From: Leucobacter sp.
GTDB lineage: Bacteria > Actinomycetota > Actinomycetes > Actinomycetales > Microbacteriaceae
Direction: 5' to 3'
Assembly (NCBI GenBank): GCA_031178565.1
Contig: JAPSIU010000190.1
Coordinates: 1 to 5,788, forward strand
Length of the DNA stretch: 5,788 bases
Below are positions 1-4,830 of the stretch, piece after piece; within the stretch, counting starts at the first letter, position 1; every line of letters begins with the position of its first letter. A program made the translations under genes and the position numbers. A model generated the notes under the pieces. The model was not told where the DNA came from, ran no database searches, and saw only the letters and a list, made by a program, of their open reading frames with translations.

Positions 1-27
1 GCCCGACGCGGCAGTGCCGCATCGGGC
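1..27 (-). terminator. Hairpin terminator of the minus-strand block
   Basis: The arms GCCCGACGCGGCA (1-13) and TGCCGCATCGGGC (15-27) are complementary except at one position. Read on the minus strand that position is a G-U wobble, so a minus-strand RNA can form about 12 pairs with a tiny loop; on the plus strand it is a C-A mismatch. The asymmetry and the location 30 bases past the stop codon at 57 favour termination of minus-strand transcription. Any U tract would lie beyond the window edge and cannot be seen. Confidence 0.65.
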
Positions 28-56
28 GCTTCCTTCGTGTCGGGGGGCCGCGAGAA

Positions 57-356
57 CTAGGAGGCGACCTCGGAGGACGGCTCGGGCACCAGTTTCAGGC
101 CGGAGGGACCGTTCGCCAGCGCGGTGAGCGCCTCGATCCACCCGCGGTTGATCTCGTGCGGCGCGGTGTTCTCGAACTCGAAATACAGGGAGGTCGCCGG
201 GTGCAGCCAGATGGTCTGCTGGATGCCCGCGTCGTTCCAGGTGAAGACGAAGCTCTCCTGCAGGATCAGTTTGCCCACGATCACCGCTCTGAGGTGCGCG
301 AGTACGCGGTCCTCGAAGTGGAAGACCTGCTGCGGCCCGTAGTGCAGATAACCCAC
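57..356 (-). CDS. MGYL-YG family small protein (DUF7882-like), copy B
   Basis: A 99-residue protein with GTG start (codon at 354-356) beginning MGYLHYGPQQ. A good ribosome site, GAGAGAGGA, lies about six bases upstream inside the 20-base gap after the preceding gene. I recognise it as a family common in Microbacteriaceae, recently named DUF7882; I recall older records calling such proteins 'ATP-dependent DNA ligase', but no ligase motif is visible. Shared features with copy A (377-706) are MGYL-YG, F-DR-LAH, KL--QE-F---W, a WL-P--L-F-F strand pattern, AP-E-N--W and P-GL near the end. There is no signal peptide or membrane segment, so it is probably cytosolic. The alternating hydrophobic and polar residues suggest a compact beta-rich fold with a helix after residue 67. 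Its function is unknown. It is the last gene of the minus-strand block and ends before the hairpin at 1-27. Confidence 0.88.
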   Translation of the reverse strand: MGYLHYGPQQVFHFEDRVLAHLRAVIVGKLILQESFVFTWNDAGIQQTIWLHPATSLYFEFENTAPHEINRGWIEALTALANGPSGLKLVPEPSSEVAS

Positions 357-376
357 GTTGTGTCCTCTCTCGGGGT

Positions 377-706
377 TTATTCGACTTCGTGGCTCGAGGC
401 GTAGGCCTCGGCCTCACGCTCCGAGATCACCAGCAGCCCCCGGGGGGTGTGGGAGAGCTCGCTGAGGACACGCAGCCACACCTGATTGAGTTCAGGCGCC
501 TTGCTGCCCGCGAAGCGGAAGATCAGCGGGATCCCGGGGGAGAGCCAGAGCGATATCCGTCCGCTGCCCTTCTCCGCCGGGTTGGACCAGCTCAGGAAGA
601 AGCACTCCTGGCGGCGGAGTTTCATGTTGATGGCAACCTTCACGTGCGCCAGAGTCCGATCGTCGAATTCGTACTCCGCCGCAGCCCCGTATATGAGGTA
701 CCCCAT
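377..706 (-). CDS. MGYL-YG family small protein (DUF7882-like), copy A
   Basis: A 109-residue paralogue of the gene at 57-356, starting MGYLIYGAAAEYEFDDRTLAHVKVAI. It shares the N-terminal MGYL-YG, the FDDR-LAH motif, KLRRQE-F--SW, and WLSPGIPLIFRF followed by APE-N--W. It differs by an insertion of a few residues around EKGSG in the middle and by a hydrophilic C-terminal extension rich in Glu, Ala and Ser. The ATG is fixed by homology to copy B. The bases before it (gattgaaaa) hold no clear Shine-Dalgarno sequence, unlike copy B. It lies 53 bases after the stop of the gene at 760-1011 and 20 bases before copy B, so all three may be one transcript. No transmembrane segment is visible. Function is unknown; the tandem pair probably arose by duplication and then diverged. 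Confidence 0.88.
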   Translation of the reverse strand: MGYLIYGAAAEYEFDDRTLAHVKVAINMKLRRQECFFLSWSNPAEKGSGRISLWLSPGIPLIFRFAGSKAPELNQVWLRVLSELSHTPRGLLVISEREAEAYASSHEVE

Positions 707-741
707 TTTTCAATCGTGACACACGCGAGGCGGAACCGCGA

Positions 742-758
742 AATGCGGGAGCGGCATT
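742..758 (-). other. Short hairpin between minus-strand genes
   Basis: AATGC (742-746) and GCATT (754-758) form a five-pair stem with a seven-base loop, directly after the stop codon of the gene at 760-1011. The minus-strand RNA continues into TTTCGCGG, so this could be a weak terminator or attenuator between the acidic-protein gene and the MGYL-YG pair. The stem is short and could occur by chance. Confidence 0.25.
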
Positions 759-759
759 C

Positions 760-1011
760 CTAGCTCTCCTCGTCGGGGATCGGGGTCTTCTCCCCGGTCT
801 CGGGGCGCCGGATCAGGCCTGGATCCTCCATGCCCTTGCGCGGATTCTCCACGCTGCGCTCCGCCTCATCGCCCTGCGTGGAGCCGTCGAGGACCGGGCG
901 GTCCTGCGTCTCCCCGTCGGGAGGGCCGGAGACGGTCCCCTGCCCGTTGCCGGCGTCGAGGCGATCCGCCTCGTGAGGGGCCTCTTCAGGGGTGTGCTTC
1001 TCATCCGTCAT
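760..1011 (-). CDS. Small acidic disordered hypothetical protein
   Basis: An 83-residue protein beginning MTDEKHTPEEAPHEADRL and ending in an acidic tail (PDEES). It is rich in Glu, Asp, Gly, Pro and Thr and almost lacks aromatic and long aliphatic residues, so it is probably intrinsically disordered and soluble. I recognise no domain. The start is supported by GGAAGGA seven bases upstream of the ATG, and a promoter at 1041-1069 predicts a short leader. Third codon positions are strongly G/C, as in the neighbouring genes, which supports it being real. It is the first gene of the minus-strand block and diverges from the LCP gene. Two other short acidic proteins lie in this window (2948-3280 and 3473-3673); they resemble it in composition, not in recognisable sequence. 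Function unknown. Confidence 0.75.
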   Translation of the reverse strand: MTDEKHTPEEAPHEADRLDAGNGQGTVSGPPDGETQDRPVLDGSTQGDEAERSVENPRKGMEDPGLIRRPETGEKTPIPDEES

Positions 1012-1040
1012 CGTGTCGTCCTTCCGTCATCGATGACGCG

Positions 1041-1069
1041 AAGCTACCGGAGCATCGCGGCCGGGTCTA
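1041..1069 (-). promoter_or_regulatory. Promoter of the minus-strand block
   Basis: On the minus strand, TAGACC (1064-1069; four of six matches to TTGACA) is followed by exactly 17 bases and TAGCTT (1041-1046), which fits the actinobacterial TANNNT -10. Transcription would start near 1034, giving a leader of about 23 bases that contains the GGAAGGA ribosome site of the 760-1011 gene. Confidence 0.55.
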
Positions 1070-1217
1070 CGCCTTGCATGTTCGACCGAACTGTGCTGTT
1101 CGCGGCGTTCGGACCCCCTGCGGCCGCGTTCCGAGCAGCCATTCAGTAGCCTCGGGTACATTTGGGCGTTATCCGTGAGTGCGGCGCAGGCCGCGCGTGA
1201 TGAAACAGGGAAGCTGA
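1070..1217 (+). promoter_or_regulatory. Leader and ribosome site of the LCP gene
   Basis: This 148-base stretch must contain the LCP promoter, but I find no well-spaced -35/-10 pair. TAGCCT (1147-1152) and TACATT (1157-1162) are candidate -10 elements without a convincing -35. AGGGAAG at 1207-1213 is the likely ribosome site. A TGA stop (1215-1217) lies in frame directly before the ATG at 1218, so no upstream start in that frame is possible. Confidence 0.4.
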
Positions 1218-2495
1218 ATGGCCAAGAAACTCGGAGAGGATGCCGCGCAGGCGACGATCGTTCGTCACGGCAAGCTACGGCGCTCCAACGCGTGGGGGAA
1301 CGCGCTCCGTGTCTTCGCCATCACCGCGCTCGTCGTCGTGCTCAGTGGCGTGGCGACCGTCTCCTACGCGGTCTGGGGTCTCGTTCAGGATGTCGACACC
1401 GTGGAGCTCGGCGACAATGCCGACGCAGTCGGGGTGGGCTCGCAGACGATCGAGGGCGAGCTGACGATCCTGCTCGTCGGATCGGACACCCGCGAGGGGC
1501 AGGCGCTCGACGACGGCGAGGAGGGGGAGCTCAACGACGTCAACCTGCTGCTCCACGTCTCGGCGGATCACCAGAACGCGACCGTCGTCAGCTTCCCCCG
1601 AGACCTGATGGTGCCGATCCCGAGCTGCCCGGGTCCGGCCGGGGAGCCCGACTACTATCCCGCGATGAGCGAGCAGCAGCTCAACAGCGCCATGATGTAC
1701 GGCGGCCTGCCCTGCGTGGCGCGCACGATCTCGGAGCTCACGGGCATGGAGATTCCGCACGCGGGCCTCATCACCTTCGACGGGGTCATCGGGGTCTCCA
1801 ATGCGATCGGCGGTGTCGACGTCTGCCTGGCCTCCCCGATCGTCGATCCGGCGGCCGAACTCGACCTTCCGGCGGGGATGAACACGCTCGTCGGGTGGGA
1901 CGCCCTGCAGTTCCTGCGGACCCGCCACGGCGTGGGCGACGGCGGGGACACGAGCCGGATCAGCAACCAGCAGCTCTTCATGTCCTCGCTCGTGCGCAAG
2001 CTCAGGAGTGCCGAGACGCTCTCGGATCCCGTGAAGGTCTACGGACTCGCCAAGGCCGGGGTCGAGAACATGACCCTCTCGAGCGGCATGGCGAACGTCC
2101 AGTTCATGCAGGGCCTCGCCGGCACGGTGAAGGACATCGACCTCGAGCGCATCAACTTCGTGCAGTACCCCTCGTTCACCCACCCCTACGAGGAGGGCAG
2201 ACTCACGCCCGACTACACGAACGCGCAGGCGCTCTTCGACGTGATCAAGAGCGGTCAGCCCTTCGCGGTCACGGGTGTGGGCGAGGGGGTGGCTCCCGAG
2301 GGGGCGGACCCGGCGGCCCCGGATCCCGCCGTCCCGGATCCAGCCGCGCCTCCGACCGAGGATCCTGCCGTGCCCCCGACCACCACGGCGCCCCCGGCGA
2401 CGACGGCGCCCGACGGGACGGTCCAGTTGCCGCCCGAGATCACGGGCCAGCCCGCCGCCACGGAGACCTGCTCTCAGGGGCGGACCGTCTACTGA
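1218..2495 (+). CDS. LytR-CpsA-Psr (LCP) family cell-wall ligase
   Basis: A 425-residue membrane-anchored protein. LCP enzymes move polyprenyl-phosphate-linked polymers (teichoic acids, polysaccharides, arabinogalactan) onto peptidoglycan outside the membrane. Residues 1-31 are basic and cytosolic, 32-54 form one transmembrane helix, and 82-265 are the LCP domain. Visible motifs are LLVGSDTR (85-92), NDVNLLL (106-112, where many members have SDT), SFPRD (125-129), IGGVDVCL (197-204) and LRTRHGVGDGGDTSRISNQQ (233-252). The last holds the Arg and Asp residues that bind the pyrophosphate and metal in known structures. C137, C166 and C203 lie in the extracellular domain and could form a disulfide. 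Residues 356-409 are a disordered Pro/Ala/Asp/Thr linker with a repeat, ending in a tail with C418 (TCSQGRTVY). The start is fixed by an in-frame TGA just upstream. The polymer substrate cannot be told from sequence. It appears monocistronic and is followed by tRNA-Ser. Confidence 0.95.
   Translation: MAKKLGEDAAQATIVRHGKLRRSNAWGNALRVFAITALVVVLSGVATVSYAVWGLVQDVDTVELGDNADAVGVGSQTIEGELTILLVGSDTREGQALDDGEEGELNDVNLLLHVSADHQNATVVSFPRDLMVPIPSCPGPAGEPDYYPAMSEQQLNSAMMYGGLPCVARTISELTGMEIPHAGLITFDGVIGVSNAIGGVDVCLASPIVDPAAELDLPAGMNTLVGWDALQFLRTRHGVGDGGDTSRISNQQLFMSSLVRKLRSAETLSDPVKVYGLAKAGVENMTLSSGMANVQFMQGLAGTVKDIDLERINFVQYPSFTHPYEEGRLTPDYTNAQALFDVIKSGQPFAVTGVGEGVAPEGADPAAPDPAVPDPAAPPTEDPAVPPTTTAPPATTAPDGTVQLPPEITGQPAATETCSQGRTVY
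2307..2375 (+). repeat. Five-residue repeat in the LCP tail
   Basis: Four copies of a 15-base unit encode DPA(A/V)P: 2307-2321, 2322-2336, 2337-2351 and, after PTE, 2361-2375. This is protein residues 364-386. The codons vary between copies, so it is maintained at the protein level or is old. It probably forms an extended Pro-rich linker through the cell wall, and its copy number may vary among strains. Confidence 0.8.
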
Positions 2496-2515
2496 GCGAT
2501 CCGGGACCGCACCGA

Positions 2516-2546
2516 TTTCCCGTGCGCCGACTCCTCCGGGTAGAAT
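2516..2546 (+). promoter_or_regulatory. Promoter of tRNA-Ser
   Basis: TAGAAT at 2541-2546 is a strong TANNNT-type -10. TTTCCC (2516-2521, spacing 19) or TTCCCG (2517-2522, spacing 18) is a weaker -35. Transcription would start near 2553, leaving about 14 bases of leader before the mature tRNA. It lies in the 71 bases between the LCP stop codon and the tRNA, so the tRNA does not need LCP transcription. Confidence 0.6.
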
Positions 2547-2566
2547 GGATGACGTTGTTCGCGTAT

Positions 2567-2659
2567 GGAGACGTGCCGGAGCGGCCGAACGGACTTCACT
2601 GCTAATGAAGGGTCGGGCTTATACCTCGACCGGGGGTTCAAATCCCCCCGTCTCCGCCA
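2567..2659 (+). tRNA. tRNA-Ser (anticodon GCU)
   Basis: A complete class II tRNA including an encoded CCA. The acceptor GGAGACG (2567-2573) pairs with CGTCTCC (2649-2655), with discriminator G2656 and CCA at 2657-2659. The D stem is CCG/CGG (2576-2578 and 2590-2592). The anticodon stem CTTCA/TGAAG (2594-2598, 2606-2610) frames the loop CTGCTAA, with anticodon GCT at 2601-2603, reading AGC and AGU. A long variable arm (2611-2631) has GGTCG/CGACC pairing, the hallmark of serine tRNA. The T stem GGGGG/CCCCC flanks TTCAAAT (2637-2643). All stems are intact, so it should be functional. Confidence 0.97.
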
Positions 2660-2728
2660 CTTGAACAACCAGAAGGCCCCCGAGTTCGCTTGAGAAATCA
2701 ACGAGGTCGGGGGTTCTTCCGTTTCAAG
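2660..2728 (+). terminator. Nested hairpin terminator after tRNA-Ser
   Basis: The core stem is CCCCCGA (2677-2683) with TCGGGGG (2707-2713), extended by two G-U pairs (GG 2675-2676 with TT 2714-2715). Inside it, CG-c-TTGA (2687-2693) pairs with TCAA-CG (2698-2703) around a GAAA tetraloop (2694-2697). Outside it, CTTGAA (2660-2665) pairs with TTCAAG (2723-2728), starting at the first base after the CCA end. The sequence after the core (ttcttccgttt) is pyrimidine-rich but not a clean U run. The outer helix could also help define the 3' end for tRNA processing. Confidence 0.75.
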
Positions 2729-2729
2729 T

Positions 2730-2947
2730 AAGGTGTTGCTGTCTTCTGCAACATCGAAGGCTCATAGAGGTACTCGCATTCCTCGAGCGAGAGAATGAGA
2801 CCGGGTGCGCGGGGGCGCCGATACGGGGTTCGCGGGTGCGCTCGCGCTGGTTGCCGGCAGTGCAAGCGGCGCCAAGGCACCCGCAAACGGTCCCGGATCC
2901 CGAACGCCTCGGCGGGGCCTTCTGCATGCGCGGAGCGGGGTCCGGGT
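2730..2947. other. Gene-free stretch with three inverted repeats
   Basis: I see no protein gene on either strand here: the open frames lack ribosome sites and normal composition. It does hold three successive hairpin-forming segments. First, TGTTGC/GCAACA (2734-2739, 2748-2753). Second, CTCAT/ATGAG (2761-2765, 2795-2799) enclosing CTCGC/GCGAG (2773-2777, 2787-2791; C2773 to C2777). Third, GCGGGTGC/GCACCCGC (2832-2839, 2877-2884) enclosing GCGC/GCGC (2844-2847, 2869-2872) and TTGC/GCAA (2851-2854, 2862-2865). It could be untranslated RNA from either side, a small RNA, or background; no promoter for a separate RNA was found. Confidence 0.5.
2892..2946 (-). terminator. Possible terminator of the 2948-3280 gene
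   Basis: CCCGGATCCC (2892-2901) and GGGGTCCGGG (2937-2946) pair over nine of ten positions around a 35-base loop, beginning one base past the minus-strand stop codon. The loop is long and the minus-strand sequence after it has only a short U run (GTTTG). It is therefore a plausible but weak terminator; Rho-dependent ending is equally possible. Confidence 0.3.
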
Positions 2948-3280
2948 TCAGTCCGGCGGATCCATGGAGATCTGATCCTCGTCGCGGCGCTCGGTGTCCG
3001 TCTCGCGCTCGTTCCGCCGCGCCTCGTCGTAGGTCTCGAACGCGTCCGCGCCCTCCTCGGGATCGAGTTCGGGATCGGATCCGGGTGCTCTGCCTCCGAC
3101 GGCGGCGTCGTTCCGCGGCCCCGTCCGGGGCGGATCGGCGGCGTCGGGCCCGATCTTCCCCGCGCCCTCGGCCGCGTCGGGGACCGATCCCTCCACGGAG
3201 TCGGGAGCCGTCGCGGTCGGATTCTCGGGGTCCCGGTCGCGGCGCTTCTCGGGCGAGGGTTCGTTCCTGTGCTGTTCCAT
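2948..3280 (-). CDS. Acidic disordered hypothetical protein
   Basis: A 110-residue protein beginning MEQHRNEPSPEKRRDRD. Asp, Glu, Arg, Pro, Gly and Ala make up most of it, with almost no hydrophobic core residues, so it is probably intrinsically disordered. A slightly more ordered C-terminal part (residues 79-100, DAFETYDEARRNERETDTE) could form a charged helix. The start has a good ribosome site, GAGGAAGG, eight bases before the ATG, and a near-consensus promoter lies at 3376-3404. Third codon positions are overwhelmingly G/C. A longer open frame on the same strand (up to 3404) lies in another frame, is Arg-rich and lacks such support. The gene diverges from the 3473-4830 unit. I recognise no family; function unknown. 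It resembles the other small acidic proteins of the window in character only. Confidence 0.75.
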   Translation of the reverse strand: MEQHRNEPSPEKRRDRDPENPTATAPDSVEGSVPDAAEGAGKIGPDAADPPRTGPRNDAAVGGRAPGSDPELDPEEGADAFETYDEARRNERETDTERRDEDQISMDPPD

Positions 3281-3314
3281 GATCGTGCCCTTCCTCTCCC
3301 GGTGCTTCTTCCCC

Positions 3315-3374
3315 GGTCGTTTTCTCGCGTGGTCCTCTTCGCCTGGTTCGTTCGCTGGTCGTTCCCTGGTCGCC
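3315..3374 (-). repeat. Degenerate repeats in the leader of the 2948-3280 gene
   Basis: GGTCGTT-like words recur on the plus strand at 3315 (GGTCGTT), 3331 (GGTCCTC), 3345 (GGTTCGTT), 3357 (GGTCGTT) and 3368 (GGTCGCC). The clearest pair on the minus strand is two 11-base units, CGACCAGGGAA and CGACCAGCGAA. They lie between the promoter at 3376-3404 and the start codon at 3280, so they would be in the transcribed leader. They could be protein-binding sites or chance GC-rich repetition. Confidence 0.4.
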
Positions 3375-3375
3375 G

Positions 3376-3404
3376 ACGCTAGCGCCCCCGCATGGTGTCG
3401 TCAA
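3376..3404 (-). promoter_or_regulatory. Near-consensus promoter of the 2948-3280 gene
   Basis: On the minus strand, TTGACG (3399-3404; five of six to TTGACA) is followed by exactly 17 bases and TAGCGT (3376-3381), a TANNNT -10. The start point would be near 3369, giving a leader of about 90 bases that carries the repeats at 3315-3374. It is the best-matching promoter in the window and lies only 52 bases from the candidate plus-strand -10. Confidence 0.7.
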
Positions 3405-3432
3405 CCCGATCGCGCCGGGCCGACTCCCGTCC

Positions 3433-3465
3433 TATCGTGGCTCGAAAGTCCGACGAGGAGAGGAG
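3433..3465 (+). promoter_or_regulatory. Candidate -10 and ribosome site of the acidic-protein/baeRF unit
   Basis: TATCGT at 3433-3438 fits the TANNNT -10 pattern and lies 35 bases before the ATG at 3473, but no -35 is visible at proper spacing; an activator or alternative sigma factor could be involved. GAGGAGAGGAG ending at 3465 is a strong ribosome site seven bases before the ATG and selects that start over an in-frame ATG at 3392. Confidence 0.4.
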
Positions 3466-3472
3466 ATGCGCC

Positions 3473-3673
3473 ATGACTGAAGCGGAGCGCGGCAACACCA
3501 AGCACGGGCCCCAGCAGGACGAGCAGCTCGAGCAGGAGACGCGCGGGATGGTGCAGGGGCACGGCAGCCCGCACGTCGAACCGTTCCGCGAGAGCGAACC
3601 GCTCCCCGACGACACGGATCCCCCCGAGGTCGAGCGCGCCTTCCGCGGGGAGGACCCGGAGGAGGAGGCATGA
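3473..3673 (+). CDS. Small acidic protein coupled to the baeRF gene
   Basis: A 66-residue protein beginning MTEAERGNTKHGPQQDEQ. The ATG at 3473 is chosen over the in-frame ATG at 3392, because a strong GAGGAGAGGAG site precedes it, and because the upstream 27 codons overlap the promoter region and look unlike the rest. The sequence GPQQDEQLEQETRGMVQG followed by acidic, Pro-rich residues (DDTDPPEVERAF, EDPEEEA) resembles, from memory, the N-terminus of small actinobacterial hypothetical proteins with a GP-DE-L--ET-G pattern. I cannot name a function. It is highly charged, has no membrane segment and is probably mostly unfolded, with a short helix around residues 14-26. Its TGA overlaps the next ATG (ATGA, 3670-3673), which implies translational coupling and related function with the baeRF protein. 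Confidence 0.8.
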   Translation: MTEAERGNTKHGPQQDEQLEQETRGMVQGHGSPHVEPFRESEPLPDDTDPPEVERAFRGEDPEEEA

Positions 3674-4830
3674 GCGAGCAGTTCTCCGGGACGGCGTTCC
3701 TGAACGATCCGGGCCCCTGGACTTATGCCTACGTCGACGGGCCGGGACCGGAGCCGCAGGTGGTCGAGGAGTCGAAACGGCAGTCGGTGCGTGAGCGGCT
3801 GGTCGGGCTGGGCGCGCCGGAGGCCGACGCGGCCGCCGTCGAGAAGGAGCTGAGCCGCGCCACCGGCGTGCCGAGCCCCTCGGCCCGCTACGTCCTCGTG
3901 CGGGACGGGCGAGTGGAACTCGACGAGAGCTTCGCCGAGCCGCGCCGCGGCCCCGAGCAGTTCGGGTACGGAGCTCCTCCGGCGATGCTCCCCCTCCTGC
4001 GCCACCACGCCGCGTCCGCGCGGTATCTCGTCGTGGAGACCGGACGTGAGGGTGCCGATGTGCGACTGGAGTGCGCCACTCGGCGCGCTCCCGACCGCGA
4101 GCTGGAGGTGGAGGGCCGCGACGACAGCCTGCCGAAGGTGCAGGCGGGCGGCTGGTCGCATGCGCGCTACCAGCGGCACTCGGAGGAGATCTGGAAGCAC
4201 AACCAGGCCGAGGTCGCCGAGGCGGTGGATCGCCTCGTGCTCGAGGAGCGACCCGCCTTCGTCATCCTCGCCGGCGATCTTCGCGCCCGCCAGCTGCTCA
4301 CGGAACGGCTCGCTCCCGCCAGCCGTGAACTGGTGCTCGAGGTCGACGCGCACACGCGCGCCGCGGGAGCCGATGAGACGGTGCTCGACGAGGCGATCGA
4401 TGAGGCACTGCTCGAGCACCTGCGGGGCCGGATGTCGGAGGCGCTCGACCGTGCCGCGGCGGATAACGGCAGTCGAGGAGCGACCGGCGCCTCCGCGGTG
4501 CTGGAGGCGCTCCAGCAGGCGAGGGTCGAGACCCTCCTGCTCGACGCCAGACTCGTCGACTCGGAGGAGACGCTGGAGGCGCTCGACGCCGCGCCCTGGG
4601 TCGCGGGAGACGGCTCGGTCGACGGAGACACCTCGGTCGCGGGAGACGCGAAGAGCCTCGGACGGGTTCCCCTCGCCGAGGGGCTGGCGCGGGCGGCTCT
4701 GCTCACCGGGGCGACCGTGCACGTCCTCGAGGAGCAGTACGAAGCGGACGAGACTCCCCGCACGGATCGTGCGCCTCGCGAGCCCGTGGCGGTGCTGCGG
4801 TGGCCCGAGAGCCGCCCCGGGTCGGACTGA
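3670..4830 (+). CDS. baeRF family protein (Rv2629-like, Vms1/eRF1 fold)
   Basis: A 386-residue protein resembling mycobacterial Rv2629 (about 374 residues). I assign it to the bacterial archaeo-eukaryotic release factor group, probably family 2, currently often labelled Vms1/Ankzf1-type peptidyl-tRNA hydrolase. Such proteins are thought to act on ribosomes or on peptidyl-tRNA; biochemical proof for this bacterial branch is thin. The N-terminal part (10-150) has alternating strands, including TYAYVDGPG (18-26), ARYVLVRDGRVEL (72-84) and ARYLVVETGREGADVRL (117-133). The signature AGGWSHARYQRHSEEIWKHN (159-178) follows, in the loop region that carries GGQ in eRF1 and GxxQ in Vms1; no GGQ is present. 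A third domain has PAFVILAGD (195-203) and VETLLLDARL (286-295), like the eL30/Pelota-type fold. No signal or membrane segment is seen. Translation is coupled to the small acidic gene upstream. Confidence 0.85.
   Translation: MSEQFSGTAFLNDPGPWTYAYVDGPGPEPQVVEESKRQSVRERLVGLGAPEADAAAVEKELSRATGVPSPSARYVLVRDGRVELDESFAEPRRGPEQFGYGAPPAMLPLLRHHAASARYLVVETGREGADVRLECATRRAPDRELEVEGRDDSLPKVQAGGWSHARYQRHSEEIWKHNQAEVAEAVDRLVLEERPAFVILAGDLRARQLLTERLAPASRELVLEVDAHTRAAGADETVLDEAIDEALLEHLRGRMSEALDRAAADNGSRGATGASAVLEALQQARVETLLLDARLVDSEETLEALDAAPWVAGDGSVDGDTSVAGDAKSLGRVPLAEGLARAALLTGATVHVLEEQYEADETPRTDRAPREPVAVLRWPESRPGSD
4600..4653 (+). repeat. 18-base tandem repeat inside the baeRF gene
   Basis: Three units in frame: 4600-4617, 4618-4635 and 4636-4653, the third diverging after 12 bases. 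Each begins GTCG(C/A)(G/C)GGAGAC and they encode VAGDGS, VDGDTS and VAGDAK (residues 311-328). This falls in a probable surface loop between LEALDAAPW and the C-terminal GRVPLAEGLARAAL segment. It looks like a recent slippage expansion that keeps the reading frame. Confidence 0.85.

Noticed and set aside
2255..2461. Minus-strand Gly/Ala/Val-rich open frame opposite the LCP tail
   Set aside because: It is the antisense reading of the Pro/Ala/Asp repeat of the LCP protein and has no independent support.
1175..2605. Plus-strand open frame overlapping the LCP gene and running into the tRNA
   Set aside because: It is an Arg-rich shadow frame that reads through the tRNA-Ser gene; the overlapping 1218-2495 frame has clear LCP motifs.
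2629..2716. CGGGGGTTC repeated in the tRNA T arm (2631-2639) and the terminator (2708-2716), a possible attachment-site duplication
   Set aside because: Only nine bases match, the sequence is dictated by tRNA and hairpin structure, and no integrase or phage gene is present.
2724..3404. Long minus-strand open frame of about 226 codons overlapping the 2948-3280 gene
   Set aside because: It is extremely Arg/Gly/Pro-rich, lies out of frame with the well-supported 110-residue gene, begins over the promoter of that gene and has no supporting ribosome site.
3392..3472. Upstream in-frame ATG at 3392 for the small acidic protein
   Set aside because: It overlaps the minus-strand promoter region, lacks a ribosome site and would lie upstream of the candidate -10; the ATG at 3473 has a strong site.
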